Positions 44,076-54,663 of a stretch of 64,000 bases of DNA are shown piece by piece; position 1 is the first letter of the stretch; each line of letters begins with the position of its first letter. Under the pieces are notes generated by a model. It did no database searches. It had not been told where the DNA came from and saw nothing but the letters and a program-made list of their open reading frames with translations. The position numbers and the translations under genes were made by a program. The stretch covers positions 1,302,001 to 1,366,000 of the forward strand of contig NZ_OU015584.1 of assembly GCF_907165195.1 (NCBI RefSeq), read 5' to 3'. This stretch comes from Parvicella tangerina (GTDB lineage Bacteria; Bacteroidota; Bacteroidia; Flavobacteriales_D; Parvicellaceae).

Positions 44076-46030
44076 GGTTTTTCTTTAATCGAGTAGAGTA
44101 CATCCTTGTTCACGGTCACTTCATATTTGGCTTTCAATTCAGTGATCCATTTGTCTTCGAGGTACTCCTGATATGCAGCCGTAATAGCTCCTTTCGCTTC
44201 ACTCAATTTTTTGGGTTGCGCAGGGATCTTTTTATCGATCTTCACCAGAACGTACTTGCCATTAATAAGCACTGGCTTATTCAAGCCTTCTTGAAACTCT
44301 TGAGCGTCAAGGTATTCATTCTTTCCTTCCTCAAAGCGTCCGCTTTCAAAAGCAATATTTAGCTGCGAATCTCTATTCAAGTAATTGACGATACTATCAC
44401 TTCTTAGCTCACCTTTCTTTGCCAGTTTGTAAGCCTTTTTAATCACTTTTTTATCTTTAGCAGTAAAGATCTGAGCATCTACGCGATCCTTCCACATATA
44501 TTCTTCCTTGTGGGCTTCATAGAATTCTTTTAATCCTGCTGTGTCCTTTATAGCATAAGACCATACTTTTTGATCATTGATCTCGAAAAGCAGAATACCA
44601 TCTCTATACTCTTTTAATAGAGCTTTGTACTTTGGATATTTATCTTCAAGTCTGGTCTTTTCGAATTCGGTCATGTCATTGGTGACAAAGCTCTTGAATT
44701 GGGTGCTTAAGTAATCCTCTAATTTGAGCAGTTTATCTTTATTCCATCGAGGCTCTGCATAGGCAATGAAATCAGCAATTGTTTTTGTATTGCCCGCATA
44801 CGAGAAAAGTTCTTTATCACCAATCTCATTCTTCAGCGAAGTAATGTATGCTTTCGATAGATCATCTGAATCCTTTAGCTTTTTCAATAAGAGATCATAG
44901 TTCTTTCCGTTTTTACTGAAAGCGTATTCTTTCTTCAGTTTATTCACAAAACTTGACTTTGTTTTGGCTGAACGAACGGGATCACGTTGAATTTTATTCT
45001 TGAGCTCTAATTTTAGATCCTTATAGTTATCTATCGGTTGATATTCGATTCTTTTGATGATATGCCATCCTGCAGGAGTCTTGACAGGAGAAGTGTATTC
45101 TCCATCCTCTTTCAGGCTAAAAGCAGCATCTTCAAACTCCTGAAAGTATTTTCCTGCTTCTACCCAATCCAATTCACCATTTCTTCTTACGGAATTGCGA
45201 TCGTCTGAATAGTCCATCACGAGTGTGGCAAAATCTTCGCCAGCATTTAGCTTTTCGTGTATTTCGTTGATTTTTTGTTCAGCATTAGCAAGGTCTTGTT
45301 CTGTAGCTGATTTTTTAGTCAGCACCATGATGTGAGCAACTTTAACTCGACCTCTACTTTTTCGGGTATCGGTTGGTTTAACAATATGATAACCAAAACG
45401 AGTTCTAAACGGCATCGATATTTCTCCCATTTTAGTTTTGTAAGCAGCATCTTCAAAAGGGTAAACCATCCGGAAGGCTGAGAAGAATCCTAAATCACCG
45501 CCATTAGTTTTTGCTGAAGGATCAGTAGAGAATTTTTTTGCAGCATCCTCAAAGCTAATTTCATTGTTAATGATTTGATCTCTGATTTTCATGATCTTAT
45601 TATAGGCATTAACCGTATCTTTTGGATCTGCATCTTGCGCTACTCCAATAAGAATGTGAGAAGCTCTGAGTTCGTTAACCGTTCTGTAGTAGGCCTCTTT
45701 CATCAATTCATCCGTGACACTCGTATCTACCAGATAGGGTTTTTGCAGTTGAATTTTATAGCCATTGAACTCAGCTTTGAATTTGTTAGTAGTATCTAAA
45801 CCAGCCGCTTCAGCTGCTTCTACTTTCAGCCTGAAGTTGGTGAAAAGTTCAATATATTCATCAAGTTCTTCCTTGTTGGTGACATTTTCTTTTTTATTCT
45901 TCCAGAAAATCTGTTCGAACTCACTGATCGTAACATCTTCATTGTTTACGGTCATTACAACAGGCTCTTGTGCCATTAAGTTTCCTACAAAAGCCAATCC
46001 TGCAAATGTTAATCCAATCAATCTCTTCAT
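44072..46030 (-). CDS. Periplasmic peptidyl-prolyl isomerase with two parvulin domains
   Basis: The 652-residue protein has a signal peptide (ending FVGNLMAQ). A SurA_N-like region (MTVNNEDVTISEFEQIFWKN) is followed by two rotamase domains, with ASHILIGVAQDADP...GGDLGFFSAFRMVYPFEDAAYK and VAHIMVLTKKSATEQ...NGELDWVEAGKYFQEFEDAAF. A helical C-terminal half follows. Three folding factors in a row (this, the lipoprotein and SurA) imply one outer-membrane maturation operon. It overlaps the next gene by four bases. Confidence 0.9.
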   Translation of the reverse strand: MKRLIGLTFAGLAFVGNLMAQEPVVMTVNNEDVTISEFEQIFWKNKKENVTNKEELDEYIELFTNFRLKVEAAEAAGLDTTNKFKAEFNGYKIQLQKPYLVDTSVTDELMKEAYYRTVNELRASHILIGVAQDADPKDTVNAYNKIMKIRDQIINNEISFEDAAKKFSTDPSAKTNGGDLGFFSAFRMVYPFEDAAYKTKMGEISMPFRTRFGYHIVKPTDTRKSRGRVKVAHIMVLTKKSATEQDLANAEQKINEIHEKLNAGEDFATLVMDYSDDRNSVRRNGELDWVEAGKYFQEFEDAAFSLKEDGEYTSPVKTPAGWHIIKRIEYQPIDNYKDLKLELKNKIQRDPVRSAKTKSSFVNKLKKEYAFSKNGKNYDLLLKKLKDSDDLSKAYITSLKNEIGDKELFSYAGNTKTIADFIAYAEPRWNKDKLLKLEDYLSTQFKSFVTNDMTEFEKTRLEDKYPKYKALLKEYRDGILLFEINDQKVWSYAIKDTAGLKEFYEAHKEEYMWKDRVDAQIFTAKDKKVIKKAYKLAKKGELRSDSIVNYLNRDSQLNIAFESGRFEEGKNEYLDAQEFQEGLNKPVLINGKYVLVKIDKKIPAQPKKLSEAKGAITAAYQEYLEDKWITELKAKYEVTVNKDVLYSIKEKP

Positions 46031-46072
46031 AATTCAAACTTTTAAAAAATCAACATAATTAAACGAACAAAA

Positions 46073-47548
46073 CTATTTGATATTATAGTTAGGTGCTTCA
46101 CGCGTAATAGTTACATCGTGAGGGTGACTCTCTTTAATCCCTGAATTAGTAATACGCACAAATTGTGCCTTTTCGATCAGGTCTTCTACAGTAGCCGCGC
46201 CACAATATCCCATTCCTGCTCTTAAACCACCTATCAATTGATGCATAACCTCTTTAAGCTTTCCTTTAAAAGGTACTCTTCCAGAAATACCTTCTGGTAC
46301 AAGTTTTTTAATATCGTCTTCCATATCCTGGAAATAGCGATCCTTCGAACCTTTTTGCATAGCTTCCAATGAACCCATTCCTCTGTAGGACTTAAATTTC
46401 CTACCTTCAAAGATGATTGTTTCACCAGGTGACTCTTCAGTTCCGGCAAACATACTTCCCATCATCACCGTATTTGCTCCTGCAGCAATCGCCTTAACGA
46501 TGTCTCCTGTAAATCGAATCCCTCCATCAGCGATCATCGGCACACCTGTTCCCTCAAGTGCTTTAGCTACATTCATAACTGCTGAGAATTGAGGAACACC
46601 AACTCCGGCAATCACTCGGGTAGTACAAATGGAGCCAGGTCCAATACCTACTTTAACCGCATCAGCCCCTGCGTCAACTAATGCTAAAGCAGCTTCGGGG
46701 GTAGCAATGTTTCCAACCACAATCTGCAGGTCATTGTGAGCTGCTTTTACACTTTTCAATACCTCTATCACACCTCTGGAATGTCCGTGAGCAGTATCGA
46801 TGATTACGGCATCCACTCCCGCTTTGACCAAAGCTTCAATTCTTTCCATGGTATCTCCGCTTACTCCTACAGCAGCTGCAACCCGCAAACGACCATAGCT
46901 GTCTTTACATGAATTTGGGTGCTCTTTTACCTTGATAATATCTCGGTAAGTGATCAAACCGATCAACTTGTTTTCACTATCGACAACCGGAAGCTTTTCG
47001 ATTTTGTGCTCTTGGAGGATATCCTCCGCTTGCTCCAAACTTACACTGTCTTTGACCGTCACAAGATTTTCTGAAGTCATGACGTCTTTCACCATTCTCC
47101 CTACATTCTTTTCAAATCTCAAGTCTCGATTTGTAATGATTCCTTGCAAAACGTTTTGGTTGTCAACTATTGGAATTCCGCCAATTTTATTCTCAGACAT
47201 CATGGTTAGTGCATCTTGAAGAGTAGCATCTAAACCAAGAGTCACAGGATCTAAGATCATCCCACTTTCAGAACGCTTCACTTTTCTTACTTCATGAGCT
47301 TGTGATGCAACACTCATATTTTTATGGATCACACCAATTCCTCCTTGCTGCGCAATAGCGATTGCGAGAGCACTCTCAGTAACCGTATCCATTGCTGCAG
47401 ATACGATAGGTGTTTTAAGGTCTATTCCTCGTGTAAATTTAGTACTAAGGTTAACTTCTCTAGGTAATACTTGAGAATAGTTAGGAACCAATAACACATC
47501 GTCATAGGTTAATCCTTCTCCAATAATTTTTCCAGTGTTGAATGACAT
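46073..47548 (-). CDS. guaB: IMP dehydrogenase
   Basis: It oxidises IMP to XMP, the committed step of GMP synthesis. The TIM barrel contains [17 protein letters not shown] with the catalytic Cys (about residue 310), [25 protein letters not shown], and the flap [23 protein letters not shown] pair is inserted at about residues 95-210. At 491 residues it is standard. CAAAGGTA (47596-47603) reads TACCTTTG on its strand, a plausible -7 box with no clear -33. Confidence 0.97.
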   Translation of the reverse strand: MSFNTGKIIGEGLTYDDVLLVPNYSQVLPREVNLSTKFTRGIDLKTPIVSAAMDTVTESALAIAIAQQGGIGVIHKNMSVASQAHEVRKVKRSESGMILDPVTLGLDATLQDALTMMSENKIGGIPIVDNQNVLQGIITNRDLRFEKNVGRMVKDVMTSENLVTVKDSVSLEQAEDILQEHKIEKLPVVDSENKLIGLITYRDIIKVKEHPNSCKDSYGRLRVAAAVGVSGDTMERIEALVKAGVDAVIIDTAHGHSRGVIEVLKSVKAAHNDLQIVVGNIATPEAALALVDAGADAVKVGIGPGSICTTRVIAGVGVPQFSAVMNVAKALEGTGVPMIADGGIRFTGDIVKAIAAGANTVMMGSMFAGTEESPGETIIFEGRKFKSYRGMGSLEAMQKGSKDRYFQDMEDDIKKLVPEGISGRVPFKGKLKEVMHQLIGGLRAGMGYCGAATVEDLIEKAQFVRITNSGIKESHPHDVTITREAPNYNIK

Positions 47549-47783
47549 AAAGCTTCTTGTTGACGGTTTGTTTTTACTTTATTTATTTGAAGGTGCAAAG
47601 GTATAAAAATGATTCACATAAACCCCAGCCTTTATCGTTTTAGCATTGGTCTGTTTTTTTAGTCTTTATCTACTAATTTCCATTGGTTTTATCTTCTTGA
47701 AAATGAGCTGAATTAAAATAATCCTTCCTATTTTTGAACCTAACTGAAATCGACTTGTATTTCTACTAAACGAAATCACTATT

Positions 47784-50700
47784 ATGAGATATAGCTATTT
47801 GATTATTGCACTTGCCTTATTCTTTCTAACACTTACTTCAGAAAAATGCATGCCGTCTAAGCACACGCAGCCAGAAGAAGTAATTACATCGCCATCTCCG
47901 GGAGATCAACCAGAAAATACAGATCCGATCAAATATGAATTCATAGGGGATTATCCTGATCGCTGGAAGAAAATAGACTCATTGAATAACCTAGGGTTGT
48001 ATAAATCGGCTTTGCAAGAGGTAAATGAGATTTATGAACTTGCGAGAAAGGACAAAAATTATCCTCAAGTGATCAAGGCTCAAATGCATCGTCTAAAGTA
48101 CAATACTTACCTCACCGATGACGATTATATTCAGGCTATCTATGAGATGGATAGTCTTACAGAACATGCCGAGTTTCCGTTGAAGCAGATCTCTCACTTA
48201 CTCACAGCAAAAATCTACCACGGTTTTTACAATTCTAATAGGTGGACGATCATGAACCGGACGAATACACAAGACTTTGACAACAAGGATGTCCGAACGT
48301 GGGACTTGAGAAAGATCGCTCAAACCATAACCTACCATTATACGATGGCAACTTCAGAATCAGATAGGTTGAGCAAAGTTAGCACGGATGATTTTAAAGA
48401 TATTTTGGCCAATAGAACGGCAGAGAATTATGAAAATATGCTTAAGTATCGTCCTACGCTACTTGATTTTATCGGACAAGAATGCTTGACTTTTTTCCAG
48501 TCGGCTGAGTTTGGTTTATCTCAAAGCGACTTGCGATGTACGCTTGATGATGTGAATTTGCTGCGTAATAACAAGGATTTTTTGAAAGTAAATATTCATT
48601 GTCAGGATAGTTTGGCAAATAAGATTTATGCAGCTCAACTTTTACAACAACTCACTACCTTACACCTCAATGATGAGACTCCTGAAGCGCTAGTCAACCT
48701 GACTATTCAACGATTAAAATTCATTAAAAACAACCTGACTGTTGAAAACAAAGAAAAGGTCTATGTCAACACCTTGGATGAATTGATTACAAAATATCTT
48801 ACTAACCCAGTGGCTGCTGAGCTCATGTATGAAAAAGCGCAGTGGTTTTATTCCAATAGAAATGCTAATAGTCAGGATGAAAAGGAAAAATATGGTTATA
48901 AGACAGCTCATCAAATCTGTAGTCGTGCGATCAAATTGTTTCCAAACTCTTTTGGAGCCAAGCAGTGTCAATACTTACTCGATCAAATAGAGGCAAAAGA
49001 ACTGTCGATCAACCTGGAAGGAGTAATGCTCCCCAACACGAATCATCGATACAAGGTGAATCATAGAAATGTTGATGAACTCCATTTCAAACTGTATCAG
49101 TTACCCAAGGATTACATGTTGCCGTATGAGTTTGATAAAGATGTGAAGAATGTGGTTGAACAGATCATGTTAGACGGAGAAGAGCTGAAGTCTTGGGAAG
49201 AAACACCTCCCAAAACACAAGATTATGAGTCACACAGTTATGAGAAAATCTTGGAAGGATTGCCACTTGGGAGGTATTGTCTTTTTGTTGCTGATCACGA
49301 GCAATTTGTTGTTGAGAATGGAAAAAATACGCAACATGCATTTTTTCAAGTGTCTAACTTCGCATTAGCATCGAATAATATTGGAGAACACAATACAAGA
49401 GAGATTCGTGTTTACGATCGGTATAGTGGTAAAATGTTGTCAGGTGTCAAGGTTCAACTCTACGAGTACGTTTACAACAAGTTTAAGAAACGAAGTGAGT
49501 ATCAAAAGTTATCTTCACATACCACAGATGCAGAAGGTAAGATCAGGTTTTCTACAAAGCATGACTATAAATCAGTTTATGCAGAACTAACCAAGGGAGA
49601 GGACTATTATTTTGACGGAGCAGGAATTTATGTAAATGACTATCGTTATAATTACGATAACAACTACACCACTACACATTTCTTTTTAGATCGTAAAATT
49701 TACCGACCTGGACAAACCATATATTTTAAAGGGATTGTAGAGAGTAACTCAAATGGGAATCACAAAGTGATCGCCAATAAAAAGATTACGGTAACGCTTT
49801 ATGATGTTAATTATCAAAAAGTGAAATCACTAGAAGTAACCACAAACGAATATGGTTCATACGCTGGTGAATTTACAGCTCCTGATGCTGGTCTGAACGG
49901 ACAAATGCGTATCGCAGATAATTACAATAGCGTTTATTTTCAGGTGGAGGAGTACAAACGACCTAAGTTTCAGGTTGACTTTGACCCTGTGAAAGGCTCT
50001 TACAAGTTAAACACGGATGTTAAAGTGGTTGGAAATGCGGTGGCGTATGCGGGTAACCAAGTCGATGGTGCTGCAGTGAAATACCGTGTTGTGCGTAACG
50101 CGTACTTTCCTTATTGGTGTTGGTATAAATGGGGTTATCAGCCATACTCCGGTTCCTTTGAAGTTGCACAGGGAGAAGTTACTACCGATGAGAATGGGCA
50201 ATTTGAGATTGTTTTCAATGCCAAAGAAGATAAGTCGGTAGATCGAAAATTTTCGCCTACTTACACTTATCAGATTGTTGCAGACGTAACGGATATTAAC
50301 GGTGAAACCAGGTCAGGACAGACTTATGTTTCTGTTGGTGTCAATGCCATGAACCTTGCGCTTAATATTCCTGATGAGATGGACAAAGCTAAGATGTCGC
50401 ATTTTAAGGTGTCTACTACTAATCTCAATGGAGAACCAATTGATGCGGATGTGAACATTACCATCACCAAATTAAAAGCTCCCGATCAGGTCTTTAGGAC
50501 TCAGCTTTGGGATGTTCCTGATCAAAAGCTAATTCCGATTGGAGAATATCAAAAGAACTTCCCTCAAGATGTCTACGATCAGGAAAATTTACCTCAAAAT
50601 TTCTTGAAGGAAAAAGGACTACTGAATTTTTCTGTAAATACGGCCGAAAACGATTCCGTAAACTATGGCAACAAGAATCACTGGGATCCAGGCTACTATC

Positions 50701-53700
50701 ACGTACTTGCTAAGTCTATCGATGAGTTTGGTGAAGACGTGCGCTATGAAAAATACATAAGGATCTATGACTCTCGAGACAATAAAGTACACAATAATGA
50801 TGTGCTCTGGGTGAAGCAAATTTCTGGGGCAGTTGAACCTGGTGAATATGCTGAGTTCCTGGTTTCTTCAAAAGATGAGATTAAATTGAACTACAAGGTA
50901 GTTAAAGACAACAAAAAGGTGGAGGAAAAGACCATCGCACTCAAAAATGAACAAAAGAAACTGTCCTTCAAGATTACTGAGGAAGACCGAGGCGGCTTTG
51001 AGGTCTATTTCTCTACTGTCAAAAATGAACGATCTTATTATCAAACGCAATTTGTTTCAGTTCCTTTCACGAATAAGGTGTTGAAGATGGAGTTCGAAAC
51101 CTTCAGAAATAAGATGCTGCCCGGTAGCAAAGAAAAATGGAAAGTAAAGATCTCAGGCGCTAAAGGCGAAAAAGTTGCTGCAGAAATGGTAGCTGCCATG
51201 TATGATGCTTCGTTGGATGAATTCGCAAGTAATTACTTCTCCATGTACCTTGATTATAGCAAAGGGTACTACTACAATTACACTGGTGGTGGTTTTGCCG
51301 AATCGTTCAAAGGATTCAAATTAGCTTATGCTACGGTGCACAATTATCAATGGAATACCTATTCAAGTATGCCCTATCGAAACTATCCCTATATGGATAT
51401 GTTTGGTTATTATCCTAGTTATTACTTGCGTAATGGTGGTTATACCTATGGATGGGGAGGCGGTTACCGAGGTGATGCTGATTACTACAGTAACGCAGAG
51501 GTGACCACTATGGCAGTTTCTGGTGCTACATCTGCGGATGAAGGAGGAATGGATGTGGTAATGGAGGAGAGTGAGTCTCGCAATGCTCCAATGGCGGATA
51601 TGCCAGTGACTGAGAGCCAAAAAGAAGTGTCAGGCGAAGTGGCTCAGCAAACATCTCCTGGTGTCGGTGGTGGTTTATTTGATGGAAAACTGGAAGGCAA
51701 TAAAGACAAGACAGTTGACCTATCGAATGTGAAGGCTAGAACAAACTTTAATGAAACGGCTTTCTTTAAGCCGCACCTGGAGACGAATAGTAAAGGAGAG
51801 ATCATTTTTAGTTTTGAAATGCCTGAGAGTTTGACAGAATGGAAATTCTTGAGTATGGCACACACCAAGGATTTGTCTGTTGGCTACCTATCCGAAACAG
51901 CAATCACGCAAAAGGACCTCATGGTAGTTCCAAATGCACCTCGCTTCTTTAGAGAGGGAGATAAAATTGTGTTAAGCACGAAGATTTCGAATTTGACGGA
52001 AGAAGGTATGGCAGGACAAGTACAGCTATTCCTCACAGATGCTATATCTGGAAAAGAGATTGATGTGGCATGTAAAAATGTCAATGCACAACAATCGTTC
52101 AGGGCAGAGGCAAAACAAAGTACTTCAGTAGAATGGGAGTTAGAAATTCCTATGGATTTGCAGGCCTTGACGTATAAAATCGTTGCTAAGGCGGGTGATT
52201 TCTCTGATGGTGAGGAAATGACCTTGCCCGTACTTACTAACAGAATGATGGTAACTGAGAGTATACCTCTCTACATCAATAAAAAAGGAGAAAAGACCTT
52301 TAAACTTCAGAATTTAATAGATAGCGAAGATTCTGAGACGCTAACTCATCATAAATTGACTATTGAGTATACTTCTAATCCTGCCTGGTATGCTGTTCAA
52401 GCATTACCTTACATGATGGAATATCCATACGAATGTGCTGAACAAACTTTCTCCAGATATTATGCCAATGCAATTGCAGCGCATATTGTGGATGCACACC
52501 CCAAAATAGAGAAAGTGTTTGAGGAATGGAAAAATAGTTCTCCAGAAGCATTGTTGTCAAACCTAGAGAAGAATCAAGAGTTAAAATCTTTGATTCTTGA
52601 AGAAACGCCATGGGTGCTCAATGCAAAGTCTGAAAGTGAGAGCAAAAAGAGAATTGCATTGTTATTTGACATGCACAAGATGAAGAAGGAGTTGAACAAA
52701 GCGATGAAAAAACTAAGGGGGATGCAGCTTGGAAATGGTGCTTTTCCTTGGTTTCATGGTATGAATGAATCGCGATACATTACGCAGCATATTGTATGCG
52801 GTATGGGACATCTAAACAACCTAGGTGTGATCAACTCTAAAGTTCATTTCAGGGAATGGCAAATGATCAAAAAAGCGATGTACTATTTGGATATGGAAGT
52901 GTTGGATGATTACGAGTACATGTTAAAACACTATCCGAATTACAAAGATTCTAAGCATATCAGTTACACCCATTTGCATTGGTTGTATGCAAGAAGCTAT
53001 TTTGATTTCCCTGTGCCAAGTAACGTAGAACCAGCTTATGAATTTTATCTGAATCAAGCTAAAAAGTACTGGCATACGGATAATCTCATGACTGAAGCAA
53101 TGACAGCGCTGCTATTAGAACGTCTTGATGAGGAGGGTAAAGTACAGGACGATATCATGAAATCACTATCAGAACTTGCTATTCATGACGAAGAGATGGG
53201 GATGTATTACAAGCGAAACCTGATGGGGTACTATTGGTATCAAGCGCCCATTGAAACGCAAGCTCTATTGATCGAAGCGTTTGATGAGGTAGCAAAAGAT
53301 GATGAGGCTGTTGAGGAGCTCAAGGTTTGGTTATTGAAGCAAAAACAAACCACGCATTGGAAGACAACCAGAGCAACTGCAGAGGCATGTTACGCACTAC
53401 TATTAAGAGGGACAGATATTTTAGCAAACGATGAGATTGTTGAAGTGAAGTTGGGTGACATGAAAGTTGAGCCTTCCAAAACACAGGCTGGAACAGGTTA
53501 TTTTAAGGAGTCATATCAGCCTGATGAGATCAAACCAGATATGGGTAATGTAACGGTGACAAAACAAACAGATGGTGTTTCTTGGGGCGGACTTTACTGG
53601 CAGTATTTTGAGAATTTAGATAAGATAAAAACACATGAATCGCCTTTAGCAATCAGTAAGCAATTGTTTATAGTTCAATTGAATGAGAATGGCGAATACA

Positions 53701-54062
53701 TGACACCGATTAAAGATGGTTCTGAGTTAAAAGTCGGAGATAAGGTGCGTGTTAGAATAGAGATTCATACGGATAGAGATTTAGAATACGTTCACCTGAA
53801 AGATATGCGTGCAGCTGGGTTTGAACCCGTAAATGTAGTGAGTAGATATAAGTGGCAGGACGGACTAGGGTATTACGAATCTACGAAAGACGCTTCCACG
53901 AACTTCTTTATGGATTACTTGAGTAAAGGAACGTATGTGTTTGAATACGATCTGAAAGTCTTCCATAAAGGTGATTTCTCCAATGGTATTACAACCATGC
54001 AATGTATGTACGCTCCTGAATTTAGTTCGCATTCAGAGGGGGTGAGAGTTGTGGTGGAATAA
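47784..54062 (+). CDS. Alpha-2-macroglobulin family protein with intact thioester
   Basis: A 2092-residue secreted or anchored protease-trapping protein (known role of the family). The leader MRYSYLIIALALFFLTLTSEKC ends at a Cys not in a clean lipobox. An unusual tetratricopeptide-like helical region (about 40-420) precedes the macroglobulin domains. MG2 has IYRPGQTIYFKG near 635, and the A2M domain starts FNETAFFKPHLETNSKGEIIFSFEMPESLTEWKF near 1317. The thioester motif CAEQ lies at residues 1551-1554 in YPYECAEQTFSRYYA. A C-terminal receptor-like domain follows. It is alone, with no PbpC neighbour. Tyr/Gly-rich insert around 1160-1240. Confidence 0.92.
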   Translation: MRYSYLIIALALFFLTLTSEKCMPSKHTQPEEVITSPSPGDQPENTDPIKYEFIGDYPDRWKKIDSLNNLGLYKSALQEVNEIYELARKDKNYPQVIKAQMHRLKYNTYLTDDDYIQAIYEMDSLTEHAEFPLKQISHLLTAKIYHGFYNSNRWTIMNRTNTQDFDNKDVRTWDLRKIAQTITYHYTMATSESDRLSKVSTDDFKDILANRTAENYENMLKYRPTLLDFIGQECLTFFQSAEFGLSQSDLRCTLDDVNLLRNNKDFLKVNIHCQDSLANKIYAAQLLQQLTTLHLNDETPEALVNLTIQRLKFIKNNLTVENKEKVYVNTLDELITKYLTNPVAAELMYEKAQWFYSNRNANSQDEKEKYGYKTAHQICSRAIKLFPNSFGAKQCQYLLDQIEAKELSINLEGVMLPNTNHRYKVNHRNVDELHFKLYQLPKDYMLPYEFDKDVKNVVEQIMLDGEELKSWEETPPKTQDYESHSYEKILEGLPLGRYCLFVADHEQFVVENGKNTQHAFFQVSNFALASNNIGEHNTREIRVYDRYSGKMLSGVKVQLYEYVYNKFKKRSEYQKLSSHTTDAEGKIRFSTKHDYKSVYAELTKGEDYYFDGAGIYVNDYRYNYDNNYTTTHFFLDRKIYRPGQTIYFKGIVESNSNGNHKVIANKKITVTLYDVNYQKVKSLEVTTNEYGSYAGEFTAPDAGLNGQMRIADNYNSVYFQVEEYKRPKFQVDFDPVKGSYKLNTDVKVVGNAVAYAGNQVDGAAVKYRVVRNAYFPYWCWYKWGYQPYSGSFEVAQGEVTTDENGQFEIVFNAKEDKSVDRKFSPTYTYQIVADVTDINGETRSGQTYVSVGVNAMNLALNIPDEMDKAKMSHFKVSTTNLNGEPIDADVNITITKLKAPDQVFRTQLWDVPDQKLIPIGEYQKNFPQDVYDQENLPQNFLKEKGLLNFSVNTAENDSVNYGNKNHWDPGYYHVLAKSIDEFGEDVRYEKYIRIYDSRDNKVHNNDVLWVKQISGAVEPGEYAEFLVSSKDEIKLNYKVVKDNKKVEEKTIALKNEQKKLSFKITEEDRGGFEVYFSTVKNERSYYQTQFVSVPFTNKVLKMEFETFRNKMLPGSKEKWKVKISGAKGEKVAAEMVAAMYDASLDEFASNYFSMYLDYSKGYYYNYTGGGFAESFKGFKLAYATVHNYQWNTYSSMPYRNYPYMDMFGYYPSYYLRNGGYTYGWGGGYRGDADYYSNAEVTTMAVSGATSADEGGMDVVMEESESRNAPMADMPVTESQKEVSGEVAQQTSPGVGGGLFDGKLEGNKDKTVDLSNVKARTNFNETAFFKPHLETNSKGEIIFSFEMPESLTEWKFLSMAHTKDLSVGYLSETAITQKDLMVVPNAPRFFREGDKIVLSTKISNLTEEGMAGQVQLFLTDAISGKEIDVACKNVNAQQSFRAEAKQSTSVEWELEIPMDLQALTYKIVAKAGDFSDGEEMTLPVLTNRMMVTESIPLYINKKGEKTFKLQNLIDSEDSETLTHHKLTIEYTSNPAWYAVQALPYMMEYPYECAEQTFSRYYANAIAAHIVDAHPKIEKVFEEWKNSSPEALLSNLEKNQELKSLILEETPWVLNAKSESESKKRIALLFDMHKMKKELNKAMKKLRGMQLGNGAFPWFHGMNESRYITQHIVCGMGHLNNLGVINSKVHFREWQMIKKAMYYLDMEVLDDYEYMLKHYPNYKDSKHISYTHLHWLYARSYFDFPVPSNVEPAYEFYLNQAKKYWHTDNLMTEAMTALLLERLDEEGKVQDDIMKSLSELAIHDEEMGMYYKRNLMGYYWYQAPIETQALLIEAFDEVAKDDEAVEELKVWLLKQKQTTHWKTTRATAEACYALLLRGTDILANDEIVEVKLGDMKVEPSKTQAGTGYFKESYQPDEIKPDMGNVTVTKQTDGVSWGGLYWQYFENLDKIKTHESPLAISKQLFIVQLNENGEYMTPIKDGSELKVGDKVRVRIEIHTDRDLEYVHLKDMRAAGFEPVNVVSRYKWQDGLGYYESTKDASTNFFMDYLSKGTYVFEYDLKVFHKGDFSNGITTMQCMYAPEFSSHSEGVRVVVE

Positions 54063-54132
54063 GAGCTGTGCAATTATTGTTACAAAGTTTCTCTTGATTT
54101 GTGGTTAGCTTTGTTTTCTAATTGATTACAGT

Positions 54133-54663
54133 ATGCGGTTTGGAGAAATGATACCTGGTAAGGCTTATAGGGTGGTAGATGAGAATGTGATGAGATTAAA
54201 TGCTTTCTTCATTTTCATGATAGCTGCAGCGTCTTTTGTGATAGGATTTGGCTTGAGAAAATTTGAGTTATTGCCTTTTTTTGTTGGAGTGGTTTGGTTG
54301 AATTTTATTATTGGTCTTTTCGTCAATATGAACCATGCTCCAACAATATTCATCTCTAGGCTGATCTTGGGAAAAAAGATCAAAACACCAATTGGAGCCA
54401 TCCAGAAGAAGTTCGCCTGGGGATTAGGTTTAGTCCTTTCGTCTGTAATTCTGATCCTTTCACTGTTTCTTGTAACAAACCCAGGATTGTTCAATTTAGT
54501 CTGTATGCTGTGCTTGATTTGTTTAGGGATTACTTTTTCTGAGGCTGCGCTCAAAGTTTGTGTTGGATGTGAGTTATATCGATATGCGCAAGAGTTTAAC
54601 TTGATTTCGAAACCCAAGCCTGAGGAAAAACCGAATTGTATGGGAGATTCCTGTAATGTTTAA
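54133..54663 (+). CDS. DUF4395 membrane protein
   Basis: The 176-residue protein has about four transmembrane helices (roughly 23-40, 45-62, 92-112, 118-138) and the conserved PGKAYRVVDENVMRLNA start and FSEAALKVCVGCELYRYA region near 140-160. The family is widespread, and its function is unresolved. Cysteine-rich end (NCMGDSCNV). It overlaps the convergent SprF-like gene by four bases. TAGCTTTG (54106-54113) is a possible -7 box. Confidence 0.88.
   Translation: MRFGEMIPGKAYRVVDENVMRLNAFFIFMIAAASFVIGFGLRKFELLPFFVGVVWLNFIIGLFVNMNHAPTIFISRLILGKKIKTPIGAIQKKFAWGLGLVLSSVILILSLFLVTNPGLFNLVCMLCLICLGITFSEAALKVCVGCELYRYAQEFNLISKPKPEEKPNCMGDSCNV

Noticed and set aside
47784-47850. Lipoprotein signal for the A2M protein
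   Set aside because: The Cys at residue 22 follows SEK, which does not fit the lipobox, so anchoring is left open.
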